From: Solitalea koreensis
GTDB lineage: Bacteria > Bacteroidota > Bacteroidia > Sphingobacteriales > Sphingobacteriaceae
DNA length: 64,000 nt
Direction: 5' to 3'
Assembly (NCBI RefSeq): GCF_900182575.1
Contig: NZ_FXSZ01000003.1
Span: 62,001 to 126,000 of the forward strand
The notes under the pieces are model-generated. The model was not told the DNA's origin, ran no database searches, and saw nothing but the letters and a program-made list of their open reading frames with translations. The position numbers and the translations under genes are program-made. Below, piece by piece: positions 1 to 8,812 of this stretch (positions are counted from its first letter, which is position 1; every line of letters begins with the position of its first letter).

Positions 1-75
1 GAGCTTAAGTTCATTAAGGCATGAAACACAAAAAACGCTCAGTAATATCAAATAGAAGTAAGGTTTCATGTTCAT
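1..75 (-). CDS. Lipoprotein, N-terminal fragment cut by the window edge
   Basis: On the minus strand an open frame begins with ATG at 75 (or the in-frame ATG at 69) and runs off the left edge. The visible residues are a short polar start, a hydrophobic stretch (YLILLSVFCVSC) and then Asn/Glu. This is a lipoprotein signal peptide with the lipidated Cys at about residue 17 counted from the second Met. Only the signal is present, so the function cannot be told. It lies downstream of purD on the same strand but is separated from it by a terminator-like hairpin, so it is probably transcribed separately. Confidence 0.5.
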   Translation of the reverse strand, partial: MNMKPYFYLILLSVFCVSCLNELKL

Positions 76-152
76 AGGCTTAAAGTGGCCATAATTTACT
101 GAAGATGATCGATATATCGAAATCAATATTTCACTCTACGGTACAATATGCT

Positions 153-197
153 CAAAAAAAAACGAGCATCTTTTTAACATTAAAAGCTGCCCGTTTC
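153..197 (-). terminator. Intrinsic terminator of purD
   Basis: Read on the minus strand, an imperfect stem (ACGGGCA pairing with TGCTCGT, with inner TTTTAA/TTAAAA pairing) is followed by a run of nine T. It starts 17 bases beyond the purD stop codon, as expected for a Rho-independent terminator. Confidence 0.7.
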
Positions 198-214
198 AGG
201 TAAAGATGTTGATT

Positions 215-1489
215 CTATTTTAGGTCAAAACCAATGTCTTTTCTGTAGTATTTGCCTTCGTATTGTATTTTTGCAGCATTCGAATTAGAAAATGCCAATG
301 CACTTTCCATGTCCTTACCAAGAGTTGTTACAGCAATTACCCGACCGCCGGCAGTAACCACCTTGCCATCTTTTAGTTCGGTGCCTGCATGGAAAACTAA
401 ACTGTTTTCAATGTTTTCCAATCCTGTTATTTCTTTGCCTTTCTCATAATCGCCCGGGTAACCACCTGAAACCAGCATTACCGTTGTTGCAGTACGTTCG
501 TCTACCTCATATGATTTCTCATGCAGTTTTTCATTGGCAACACCTAATAAGAGATCAACTAAATCTGATTTAATACGAGGTAATACGCTTTCTGTTTCCG
601 GATCGCCCATGCGAACATTATATTCAACAACAAAAGGATCGCCATTGTCGTTCATTAATCCAATAAAAATGAAGCCTTTGTAAGGAATATTGTCCTTTTT
701 TAAACCTTCAACCGTAGGAATCACAATACGTTCTTCGACTTTTTTCATAAAATCGCCTTGAGCAAAAGGTACCGGCGAAATAGAACCCATACCACCTGTG
801 TTCAATCCGGCATCCGCTTCGCCTATACGTTTATAATCTTTGGCTGAAGGAAGCAATTTATAACTATGGCCATCGGTTAAAACAAATACCGAAAGTTCAA
901 TACCTTTTAAAAAAGCTTCAATAACAACAGTTTTACTGGCTTCGCCAAATTTAGCATCAGCCAACATCGCTTTTAACTCTGCTTTGGCTTCTTCACGTGA
1001 TTGGCATATCAAAACACCTTTGCCTGCAGCCAAACCATCCGCTTTTAATACAATTGGTAAGGAATGGTTTTCTAAATAATTCAATCCTTCTTGCAACTGA
1101 TCAGCGGTAAAGCTCGCATAAGCAGCTGTAGGGATGTTATGACGCATCATGAATTGCTTCGAGAAGTCTTTACTGCCTTCTAATGTGGCACCTAGCTGCT
1201 GCGGACCAATTACCGGAATGTGTTTAATTTGATTATCGGCCAGAAAAAAATCATGAATACCTTTCACCAAAGGCTCTTCAGGACCAACAATCACCATTTT
1301 TACTTCATTCTCTAAAACAAACTTTTTAATAGCCTCAAAATCGGTGGCCTTGATCGCCACATTTTGTCCATGATGTAAGGTACCGGCATTACCAGGAGCT
1401 ATAAACAACGTTTCGCAGTGTTTGCTTTGAGAAATTTTCCAGGCGAAGGCGTGTTCACGTCCACCTGATCCGAGAAGTAAAATATTCAT
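215..1489 (-). CDS. purD: Phosphoribosylamine--glycine ligase (GAR synthetase)
   Basis: PurD catalyses the second step of de novo purine synthesis: phosphoribosylamine + glycine + ATP gives GAR. It is a cytosolic ATP-grasp enzyme. The 424-residue length is the family norm. The N-terminal Rossmann-like start contains GSGGREHA, the ATP-grasp region contains KADGLAAGKGV, and a metal/ATP-binding segment holds GDPETE (Asp296). The usual N-x-R-x-GDPE pattern appears as NVRMGDPE. The ATG at 1489 gives the canonical MNILLLGSGG start. A -7 like box lies about 90 bases upstream. The gene is monocistronic in appearance, with a terminator directly after it and no other purine gene beside it. The identification is secure. 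Confidence 0.97.
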   Translation of the reverse strand: MNILLLGSGGREHAFAWKISQSKHCETLFIAPGNAGTLHHGQNVAIKATDFEAIKKFVLENEVKMVIVGPEEPLVKGIHDFFLADNQIKHIPVIGPQQLGATLEGSKDFSKQFMMRHNIPTAAYASFTADQLQEGLNYLENHSLPIVLKADGLAAGKGVLICQSREEAKAELKAMLADAKFGEASKTVVIEAFLKGIELSVFVLTDGHSYKLLPSAKDYKRIGEADAGLNTGGMGSISPVPFAQGDFMKKVEERIVIPTVEGLKKDNIPYKGFIFIGLMNDNGDPFVVEYNVRMGDPETESVLPRIKSDLVDLLLGVANEKLHEKSYEVDERTATTVMLVSGGYPGDYEKGKEITGLENIENSLVFHAGTELKDGKVVTAGGRVIAVTTLGKDMESALAFSNSNAAKIQYEGKYYRKDIGFDLK

Positions 1490-1577
1490 CTGATGTAAGG
1501 AAATCCCCTAGTGGAAAATGATTTAGGATTGAGCAAGTGTTCGGGGTTAACATTCACTAATGTATCAAAAATCAGGG

Positions 1578-1585
1578 CAAAGATA
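1578..1585 (-). promoter_or_regulatory. -7 promoter element TATCTTTG ahead of purD
   Basis: The minus strand reads TATCTTTG, matching the Bacteroidota -7 consensus TAnnTTTG. It sits about 90 bases upstream of the purD start. No good -33 TTG is found at the expected distance, so the call rests on the -7 box alone. Confidence 0.4.
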
Positions 1586-1762
1586 AAAAATACTCCGGTG
1601 TTATGCTTAGGCTAAAGAAGTATCTTTTAATGATTTGACATCCTTATTAGTAAGAGCAAACAGGATCTCTGCAATTTTCTTGTCAATGGATGCTTTTTAG
1701 GTCGAAATGAACTTATATGGAATTTAAAGCTTATGCTGAAGAGGGGTCGATTTGGGTAAATG

Positions 1763-1803
1763 TAATGCTGAGCGGATTAGCTTGTTGCCTCCACTCAGCA
1801 TTA
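1763..1803. repeat. Palindromic repeat with 14-bp arms (CTGAGCGGA family)
   Basis: TAATGCTGAGCGGA at 1763-1776 pairs, with one mismatch, with the segment at 1790-1803 (13-base loop). It begins 19 bases past the stop codon of the minus-strand receptor gene and could act as a 3' hairpin. The core CTGAGCGGA recurs at about 16473 and at 32758 (inverted at 32723), marking a dispersed repeat family. Confidence 0.6.
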
Positions 1804-1822
1804 TAAATGTATTAAATATAGC

Positions 1823-4456
1823 TTATCGCTGCATTCCTCTGCCGCCGCCCGCACTAAATTGGCCGAAACGATAGTTAAAACCTAATCTGATTACTCGTGT
1901 AGTTGTTTTATTTAAGCTGTTTTGCGTAAATGAACTGCTAATAATACGAGCAGCATTTCGAGTATTAAACAGATCATCTGCACTTAGGGTAATATTAAAT
2001 TTTCGCTTCATAAAGTTCTTTTTCAAATCCATTCCCGCTGTAAAAAAGCCTTCAGTGCGTCCTTGTAAAAAGGCTTGCGGGCCGGTATAGCGAAGATTTG
2101 ATCCGATATTCCAATCGGATGTTAATGTTAAACGGGCGTCCATGTTGGCATTAAAACTATATTGCTCACGGCTAAAGTCGGCATTGAACTTATTAATGTA
2201 ACTGTTATGCAATAAAGTCGTTTCCATATTAACGTTAAGTTTGCCAGAAAACAACATTATATTGCCACTTAAATCCATTCCATATGATATGTTTTCACCT
2301 AGATTAGCATAAGTGGTATATGAAACGCCCAATTCATCAATAAATGAGTAACTGTTGATCATGTTGTTGGTTCTTCTATAAAAAAGAGAAGAAGAAATGC
2401 TGCCCAAGCCTGTAAATCGATTGTAGCCTAATTCAAATGTATGTCCGCGAGAAGGATCCAGATTTATATTCCCGAAACGAATGTTTAATGTGTCTGTTTC
2501 ATTTTTGTAGGGATTTAACTGATCCATGCCCGGACGATTAATACGGTTGCTGTAAGCAAAACGTAAACTTTGCAACTCGTCCACCTTGTAAAATAAACTA
2601 AAGCTAGGATGGAGTGTAAGGAATTGTTTTTTAAGATCAGTTAGTTCTGATATTAAATCAGCATTAAGCGTTGACTGCTCTAGCCTTAAACCTGCATTAA
2701 CAGATAGTTTTCCAAAATTATTAGTAAGCGAAACATAACCGGCATTAACCACATCGGTTTTGTTGAAATTATTAGTGCGATTTACATTTTCAATAAAATT
2801 GCCATTCGGGTCAAGTTGTAACAAACGGTAGCGACTTTTATTAAGATTTGCATTCGAGCTTATACCTGTTTCAAGTCTGGAGTTATTATGATTAAAGGGA
2901 TAAGTTAAATCTGACTTAAAGCTAATAGTGCCGCTGTTGCCATTGGTGAAGGTTTGTTGTTGTAATGAATCTGGCGCTGGCAAAACATAAAATTGATTAA
3001 AAAAGCTGTTGTAATGATTGTTATTGCTTGAGTAATTAATTTCGGTTTTTAGCTCACGTCGATTTTGAAAATCAAATCCTCGTCCGCCGCCTGCTCGCCC
3101 GCCACCGCCTCCTCCGAAACCTCCTCCTGAAAATCCCATTATTTGCGGTCCATTACCTGCAGATCCGCCACGTTGACCTTGCATCCATTGATTTCGTAAA
3201 GAGTCAACAAGTTTCGGGTTTTCTTTCGCTAAATTACGAATGGAGTCCATGGTTTTACTTCCGCGTTCCATCATCTCTTTAACTGATTTAGTTGGGAACG
3301 TCTTTCTGTAAGTTAAGCCTACACGATAAGTGTCGTTATTGCGTAAGCTGCTTGAATTTCTGGTGAAGTTTTGATATTCAATTCTCTCTGAATTACTATT
3401 TGAATTGAGCGTTGAATTAAAATTGGTACTAGAAGAAGATGTTGCCGATAAATTTAAAGCTAGGCTATTTGTGGTATTGAATCTGTATGTGCTGGTTGAG
3501 AAAAATGAATGAGCATTCGTTTGACTATTCCCATGACTTAACTGGTTTAAATAATTAACGGAATTACCAATAGTGCTTTGTCTGAACAATTCACTCGACG
3601 TAGTATTGCTTGATGGGCTAAAGGTATAGTTGGTAACTATGCTGAACTTACGTGTACTATAGTTAACGGAGGCCTTTCCACTGTATCGATTACGAGTATT
3701 GGCGTTTAATCCAAGTGAGGTGTTAAATCCACGGATTCCGGCTCTGTTTTTGGTAACAATGTTGATGATTCCTCCTGAGCCTTCAGCACTATATTTAGCA
3801 GAAGGATTGGTAATTACTTCAATTTTTTGCAAGGCGCTTGCCGGAATCATGTCCAATACTTTAGATAGCTCCGTTGGCTCACCATCAATTAGAACTTTAA
3901 TGTCACTGCTCCCACGAACACTTATATTCCCATCCGGGTCAACCTGAACCGATGGGATTCGTTGGAGTGCTTCAACAGCCGTTGCTCCTGTATTCTGCAG
4001 ACTTTCTTCTACATTATACGTTACACCGTTTGCTCCAACCTGAAAGGGGCTGCGTTGAGCAGTTACGGTAACTTCTTTTAGTTTGTTAGCCGCCTGCTTC
4101 ATCTTCAAATCATCAAGATAAACTTCTGGATGCAAAGCCGAAATCTCGGTATTCACGGTTAACGTTTCATAACCCAAAAAAGTAACCACGATTTTATACT
4201 TACCAAAGGCTAGTTTTTGAAAATAGAACTCTCCATTTTCATTTGTATAAGTACCTTTTGTTGATGCTGATGAGTCGCCTGCTTTAACAAGAGCCACCGA
4301 TGCAAAATCAAAGGGCTGCTGACTTTGGGCATCAATTATTTTACCACCGATTTTACCAGTGGTGTACTTTTTGGAAGTACTTACCTGTGCGCTGAGCTGT
4401 AAGCTTGTGAAGATAAGTGAGATAGCCAGAAAAAAAGCTTGTGTAGATTTATACAT
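1823..4456 (-). CDS. TonB-dependent receptor-like outer-membrane beta-barrel protein
   Basis: This is a large outer-membrane protein. An open frame extends to 4516, but the ATG at 4456 (MYKSTQAFFLAIS...LQLSAQ) gives a proper signal peptide and is preferred, making 877 residues. After the signal comes a CarboxypepD_reg-like beta-sandwich (about residues 30-115), then a plug-like domain (VEALQRIPSVQVDPDGNISV, with a GSGGIINIVTK motif), then a long Asn/Ser/Tyr-rich barrel of the OMP_b-brl type ending in aromatic/basic beta strands. A very glycine-rich insert (GGGFGGGGGGRAGGG) lies in the barrel, presumably in an extracellular loop. No SusD partner is adjacent, so a glycan-uptake role is not supported and the ligand is unknown. 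Confidence 0.85.
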   Translation of the reverse strand: MYKSTQAFFLAISLIFTSLQLSAQVSTSKKYTTGKIGGKIIDAQSQQPFDFASVALVKAGDSSASTKGTYTNENGEFYFQKLAFGKYKIVVTFLGYETLTVNTEISALHPEVYLDDLKMKQAANKLKEVTVTAQRSPFQVGANGVTYNVEESLQNTGATAVEALQRIPSVQVDPDGNISVRGSSDIKVLIDGEPTELSKVLDMIPASALQKIEVITNPSAKYSAEGSGGIINIVTKNRAGIRGFNTSLGLNANTRNRYSGKASVNYSTRKFSIVTNYTFSPSSNTTSSELFRQSTIGNSVNYLNQLSHGNSQTNAHSFFSTSTYRFNTTNSLALNLSATSSSSTNFNSTLNSNSNSERIEYQNFTRNSSSLRNNDTYRVGLTYRKTFPTKSVKEMMERGSKTMDSIRNLAKENPKLVDSLRNQWMQGQRGGSAGNGPQIMGFSGGGFGGGGGGRAGGGRGFDFQNRRELKTEINYSSNNNHYNSFFNQFYVLPAPDSLQQQTFTNGNSGTISFKSDLTYPFNHNNSRLETGISSNANLNKSRYRLLQLDPNGNFIENVNRTNNFNKTDVVNAGYVSLTNNFGKLSVNAGLRLEQSTLNADLISELTDLKKQFLTLHPSFSLFYKVDELQSLRFAYSNRINRPGMDQLNPYKNETDTLNIRFGNINLDPSRGHTFELGYNRFTGLGSISSSLFYRRTNNMINSYSFIDELGVSYTTYANLGENISYGMDLSGNIMLFSGKLNVNMETTLLHNSYINKFNADFSREQYSFNANMDARLTLTSDWNIGSNLRYTGPQAFLQGRTEGFFTAGMDLKKNFMKRKFNITLSADDLFNTRNAARIISSSFTQNSLNKTTTRVIRLGFNYRFGQFSAGGGRGMQR

Positions 4457-4629
4457 ATTCTTATTCAAGGTAAATGTTTTTGCATTTGCGAAGATAGGAT
4501 GCAATTGAACTAGCATGGTTTATTTGACCCGTGCAACAATGTCGTTACACTGCTGTACCGTCAAATAGGAGCAAACAAAATATAGTGGATAAGAGTTGTT
4601 GGAATATTATGGTTCTGAAGCATTTCGGC

Positions 4630-4637
4630 TATCTTTG
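4630..4637 (+). promoter_or_regulatory. -7 promoter element TATCTTTG ahead of uvrA
   Basis: TATCTTTG ends 24 bases before the uvrA ATG and matches TAnnTTTG. TTG triplets at 4596-4601 are about 28 bases upstream, longer than usual spacing, so the -33 element is unclear. Confidence 0.45.
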
Positions 4638-4661
4638 CTCTTTATTTTTTGAGTTTCAACA

Positions 4662-7508
4662 ATGAGCGACAACTTTACCGACCTGGGCGAACAGGCAAAT
4701 GTGGAAGTTTACGGGGCCCGAGTTCACAATCTTAAAAACATTGATGTTTCCTTTCCACGTAATCAATTGGTGGTAATCACCGGGTTGAGTGGCAGCGGTA
4801 AATCATCTTTGGCATTTGACACCATTTATGCTGAAGGTCAGCGTCGCTATATGGAAACTTTCAGCGCCTATTCTCGCCAGTTTATGGGAGGAATGGAGCG
4901 TCCGGATGTTGATAAAGTGTCGGGATTGAGTCCGGTTATTGCCATTGAACAAAAAACCACTTCTAAAAATCCTCGCTCAACAGTAGGCACTATTACCGAA
5001 ATCTACGATTTTTTGCGTTTGCTGTATGCACGTGTTGGCAATGCTTATTCGTACAATACAGGTGAACTCATGCAGAAAATGTCGGAAGAGCAAATCATCA
5101 ATACCATTATGGAGCGCTTTGATGGTAAGCCGATCAATATTTTAGCACCTGTAATTAAAGGTAGAAAAGGCCACTATCGTGAACTTTTTGAGCAGATTCG
5201 AAAGCAGGGGTATACCAAAGTCAGGGTGGATGGTGAAATTCAGGATGTGACACCTAAAATGCAGCTCGATCGTTATAAAATACATGATATCGAAATTGTG
5301 ATCGACCGAGTTGAAGTGAAAGCCGATGCCCGCAAACGCATTGTCGATTCAGTTGCTGCGGCAATGAAGCAAGCCAAAGGCATTATTAAAATTGCTGACA
5401 AGGAAGGAAATACTTCTCATTTTAGTAAGTTTTTGATGTGCCCAACTTCAGGTATTTCATACGATGAACCTCAACCCAATACCTTCTCCTTTAACTCGCC
5501 ATATGGTGCTTGCCCAAAATGCAATGGTTTGGGTTATATTTTTGAGATCGACGAACACTCCATTATTCCAAATCCAAAGAAAAGCATCCTTGAAGGTGGC
5601 ATTGTTCCGCTTGGTGAATACCGCGAAACCTGGATGTTTCAAATTTTAAAAGCTTTAGCTAAGAAATACGAGTTCTCACTTTCTACACCGATTGAAAAAC
5701 TGAGCAAGGAGATAAAGGCTATTTTATTGAATGGCTCTGAAGATCTTATCACTGTTCCGGTAACCTACAATCGCTATAATGTTCAAAATTACCAGATCAC
5801 TTTTGATGGTATTATGAAGATGCTGGAGGAGCAGCAGAATAATAAAAAAGATGACGAGATTGATGCTGATTTGGAAAGTTTCCGGACCTTAAAAACCTGC
5901 CCCGAATGCCACGGAGCAAGGCTAAAAAAAGAAGCATTGCACTTTAAAGTCGATCAAAAAAATATATTCGAACTAAGCTGCATGGACGTGAAGACGCTCA
6001 GTGCTTGGTTTAATAATATTGAAGAACGAATTTCGGAACGCCAAAACACCATTGCCAAAGAAATCTTAAAAGAGATTCGTGCACGTATTGGCTTTTTGCT
6101 CGATGTAGGCTTGGATTACCTGACACTCGACCGCACAGCGCGTACACTTTCTGGAGGCGAAGCTCAGCGTATTCGACTAGCCACTCAAATCGGTTCACAA
6201 CTTGTCAATGTGCTTTATATATTGGATGAACCGAGTATCGGCCTTCATCAGCGCGACAATGCCCGTTTGATTGATGCCTTAAAGAGTTTACGTGATGTGG
6301 GCAATACGGTGCTTGTAGTGGAGCATGATAAGGATATGATTATGGAAGCTGATTATGTAATCGACATGGGTCCTGCTGCTGGTTTACACGGCGGCGAAGT
6401 GGTGGCACAAGGCAAACCGCATGACCTTAGCGATCTGCATACCATCACCATGGATTATATCAATGGGTTAAAAGAAATAGAAACGCCAAAGACACGACGC
6501 GAAGGAAACGGGAATCTGCTCAAACTTTCGGGCGTGACCGGCAACAACCTTAAAAATGTGTCTGTTGAGTTTCCTTTAGGTAAATTCATAGGCATAACCG
6601 GCGTTTCGGGTAGTGGCAAATCAACTTTGATCACTGAAACACTATACCCAATTCTGAATCAGCATTTCTTCAACGCCAAGAAAAAACCACTTCCTTATAA
6701 AAGCATTGAAGGCCTTGAGCATATTGATAAAGTAATTGAGATCGATCAGGCTCCAATTGGACGGACGCCCCGATCCAACCCTTCTACCTATACAGGTGTG
6801 TTTTCTGACATTCGCAATCTTTTTACTCAACTGCCCGAATCCAAAATCCGCGGATATAAACCAGGACGTTTTTCATTTAACGTTAAAGGCGGCCGCTGTG
6901 AGACTTGCCAAGGAGCGGGAATGAAAGTGATTGAAATGAATTTCTTGCCGGATGTTCAGGTACGTTGTGAAGAATGTAATGGCAAACGCTTTAACCGGGA
7001 AACCTTGGAAGTGCGTTATCGTGGAAAGTCAATCAGCGACGTGTTGGATATGAGCATCGAAGACGCAGTTCCTTTCTTTGAAAACATTCCTGCTATTCAT
7101 CGTAAAATAAAAACCTTGCAAGATGTTGGCTTAGGTTATATCACCTTAGGGCAATCATCTGTAACACTTTCAGGGGGAGAAGCTCAACGCGTAAAACTCG
7201 CAACAGAACTTTCTAAAAAAGATACTGGAAAAACCTTTTATATTCTTGATGAACCAACCACGGGTCTCCACTTTGAAGATATTAGTGTATTGCTTGGCGT
7301 ACTGAATAAATTGGTTGGCAAAGGCAATACCGTGCTTGTTATTGAGCACAATCTTGATGTGGTGAAAGTTGCCGATCATGTAATTGATCTAGGCCCTGAA
7401 GGAGGAAAAGGAGGTGGAACCATTGTTTTCGAAGGAACACCTGAAGAGCTTTCCAAATGTAAAAACAGCTTTACAGGCATATTCTTGAAGAAAGAAATGA
7501 GGAATTAA
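4662..7508 (+). CDS. uvrA: Excinuclease ABC subunit A
   Basis: UvrA is the damage-recognition ATPase of nucleotide excision repair. It dimerises, loads UvrB and scans DNA. The 948-residue length is typical. Two ABC ATPase halves are visible: Walker A GLSGSGKSS at residues 41-49 and GVSGSGKST at 647-655, two signature motifs LSGGEAQR, and two Walker B/DEP segments (ILDEPSIGLH, ILDEPTTGLH). Zinc-binding Cys pairs are present (CPKC, CPEC, CETC/CEEC). The gene stands alone with its own -7 box upstream and a hairpin after the stop. Nothing is unusual. Confidence 0.98.
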   Translation: MSDNFTDLGEQANVEVYGARVHNLKNIDVSFPRNQLVVITGLSGSGKSSLAFDTIYAEGQRRYMETFSAYSRQFMGGMERPDVDKVSGLSPVIAIEQKTTSKNPRSTVGTITEIYDFLRLLYARVGNAYSYNTGELMQKMSEEQIINTIMERFDGKPINILAPVIKGRKGHYRELFEQIRKQGYTKVRVDGEIQDVTPKMQLDRYKIHDIEIVIDRVEVKADARKRIVDSVAAAMKQAKGIIKIADKEGNTSHFSKFLMCPTSGISYDEPQPNTFSFNSPYGACPKCNGLGYIFEIDEHSIIPNPKKSILEGGIVPLGEYRETWMFQILKALAKKYEFSLSTPIEKLSKEIKAILLNGSEDLITVPVTYNRYNVQNYQITFDGIMKMLEEQQNNKKDDEIDADLESFRTLKTCPECHGARLKKEALHFKVDQKNIFELSCMDVKTLSAWFNNIEERISERQNTIAKEILKEIRARIGFLLDVGLDYLTLDRTARTLSGGEAQRIRLATQIGSQLVNVLYILDEPSIGLHQRDNARLIDALKSLRDVGNTVLVVEHDKDMIMEADYVIDMGPAAGLHGGEVVAQGKPHDLSDLHTITMDYINGLKEIETPKTRREGNGNLLKLSGVTGNNLKNVSVEFPLGKFIGITGVSGSGKSTLITETLYPILNQHFFNAKKKPLPYKSIEGLEHIDKVIEIDQAPIGRTPRSNPSTYTGVFSDIRNLFTQLPESKIRGYKPGRFSFNVKGGRCETCQGAGMKVIEMNFLPDVQVRCEECNGKRFNRETLEVRYRGKSISDVLDMSIEDAVPFFENIPAIHRKIKTLQDVGLGYITLGQSSVTLSGGEAQRVKLATELSKKDTGKTFYILDEPTTGLHFEDISVLLGVLNKLVGKGNTVLVIEHNLDVVKVADHVIDLGPEGGKGGGTIVFEGTPEELSKCKNSFTGIFLKKEMRN

Positions 7509-7536
7509 TATATGGGTTTCGGCCCTTATATATTTT
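7507..7536 (+). terminator. Probable terminator after uvrA
   Basis: An imperfect stem (ATATGGG, loop TTTCGG, CCCTTATAT) followed by TTTT begins at the uvrA stop codon. The stem is interrupted and the T-run is short. Confidence 0.5.
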
Positions 7537-7879
7537 GCATCATATTCATCTGGCTTCTACTAGATGCCAATCATTGCCTCCGGATATTTTCCTCCGGCAT
7601 TAGCTGGATTAAAAGAATTATTGGAATAAAAGACAAAAAATCATTGGGAATTGTCAATGACTTTTTGTATCCTTTTTTCTAAGTCCGCTCCCAAGTCAGC
7701 ACGACTAAATGTAGGGCAGTCTTGCGTAGCTTCAGGGTTTGCACTAACTTGCCCTCCTGCATCGGGCTTATTTATTTCCCACCCTGTTAACACCCATGTT
7801 TTAGACAATCCCAATTAGCACTATTAGTCTCGAAAAATCATCCAAATTTCTTAACTTTCCATATATAAAACGCTCTCTT
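7537..7879. other. Intergenic region between uvrA and the NmrA-type gene
   Basis: About 340 bases. It contains an inverted repeat at 7633-7669 (ACAAAAA-x-TCATTG paired with CAATGA-x-TTTTTGT) and a minus-strand coding-like remnant (7641-7814, listed separately). The segment just before 7880 is AT-rich and contains TAACTTTC, an imperfect -7 box, which may start the next gene. Confidence 0.4.
7641..7814 (-). pseudogene. Possible gene remnant (57-codon open frame, no clear start)
   Basis: The minus strand reads about 57 codons without a stop, with coding-like composition (for example WVLTGWEINKPDAGG and DLGADLEKRIQKVIDNSQ) and a terminal TGA. A stop codon lies just upstream and only TTG could start it. 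It looks like the C-terminal end of a decayed gene. No family was recognised. The length alone is not statistically strong, so this is a tentative call. Confidence 0.22.
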
Positions 7880-8779
7880 ATGTCTGATCAAACCATCCTT
7901 GTAATAGGAGCAACCGGCGCTCAGGGAGGCAGTGTAGCTCGTCATTTATTAAAAGATAACCGATTTAAGGTTCGGTGTTTCACCAGAAATGAGCATTCAG
8001 AAAAAGCATTGGCATTAAAGGCCGCAGGAGCCGAACTTGCAGTTGGCGATCTGGATGATAAAGAAAGCTTATTCAAAGCTATGAAAGATTGCTACGGGGT
8101 ATTCGGACTTACAATTACGAAGTTTGATGAACATTTCGATAACGAATATCAGCAAGGAAAAAACCTTATTGATGCCGTTTTTCAAAGTCATATTCAGCAT
8201 TTTGTGTTCAGTGCATTGCCTTATGCAAAAAAACTGAGTAATGAACAATATGCGGTACCTCATTTTGACACCAAAGCTCAATTGGAAGAGTATGCGCGTG
8301 AACTAATGCCCAATACTACCTTCGTTCATGTAGCCTTTTATTATGAAAATTTTTTAAATTTCTTTCATCCGAAAAAAGGAGAAGACGGTAATTATCACTT
8401 TGGATTTCCACAAGGCGATACCAAATTATCAGGCGTATCTGTTGAAGATGCCGGTGGAGTAATAAATGTCATTTTTAATCGACCTGATGAATTTAAAGGC
8501 AAAGTCGTGGGCATTGTGGGTGATGATATTACGCCAGACGAATATGCAGAGGTGATGTCGGCCGGTTTCGATAAACATGTAAAGTACTCTCATATTTTAA
8601 AGGAGGTTTTTGCAGGCACCGACTTTCACGGAGCATTGGACATTGCAAATATGTTTGAGTTTACCCGTAATTACATTAAAAACAGGCAGGCAGATTTAGA
8701 ACTCAGCAGGTCGCTGTATCCTCAAATCAAATCTTTCAAAACTTGGCTGGAAGAGAACAAAGGCCGTTTTTTTTCATGA
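7880..8779 (+). CDS. NmrA/HSCARG-like NAD(P)-binding protein
   Basis: This is an atypical short-chain dehydrogenase fold of the NmrA-like family, 299 residues. The N-terminus has a strand followed by the dinucleotide-binding motif GATGAQGG (about residues 10-17), then RCFTRN, typical of NADP(H)-sensing NmrA/HSCARG proteins. The family's conserved Tyr-x-x-x-Lys catalytic pair is not evident, which fits a redox-sensor or quinone-reductase-like role rather than a classical dehydrogenase. The ATG at 7880 gives MSDQTILVIGATG, the expected start. The gene is followed after 33 bases by the NAD(P)HX repair gene on the same strand, so both may be cotranscribed and deal with nicotinamide nucleotides. 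That link is inference. Confidence 0.85.
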   Translation: MSDQTILVIGATGAQGGSVARHLLKDNRFKVRCFTRNEHSEKALALKAAGAELAVGDLDDKESLFKAMKDCYGVFGLTITKFDEHFDNEYQQGKNLIDAVFQSHIQHFVFSALPYAKKLSNEQYAVPHFDTKAQLEEYARELMPNTTFVHVAFYYENFLNFFHPKKGEDGNYHFGFPQGDTKLSGVSVEDAGGVINVIFNRPDEFKGKVVGIVGDDITPDEYAEVMSAGFDKHVKYSHILKEVFAGTDFHGALDIANMFEFTRNYIKNRQADLELSRSLYPQIKSFKTWLEENKGRFFS

Positions 8780-8812
8780 ATAAGAAAACCCAGGCATCAT
8801 TAGCTTTACTTT

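Larger units (their letters stand above)
1490..1822. other. Intergenic region between receptor gene and purD
   Basis: This 333-base gap holds the purD -7 box (1578-1585) and a palindromic repeat (1763-1803). On the minus strand, 1607-1696 reads as 29 sense codons of coding-like composition (IDKKIAEILFALTNKDVKS...) ending in TAA, with no start. It may be a worn remnant of a gene end, but it is too short to call. Confidence 0.4.

Noticed and set aside
1823..4456. SusC-type glycan uptake locus
   Set aside because: No SusD-like lipoprotein or glycosidase is adjacent and the barrel is of the shorter OMP_b-brl type.
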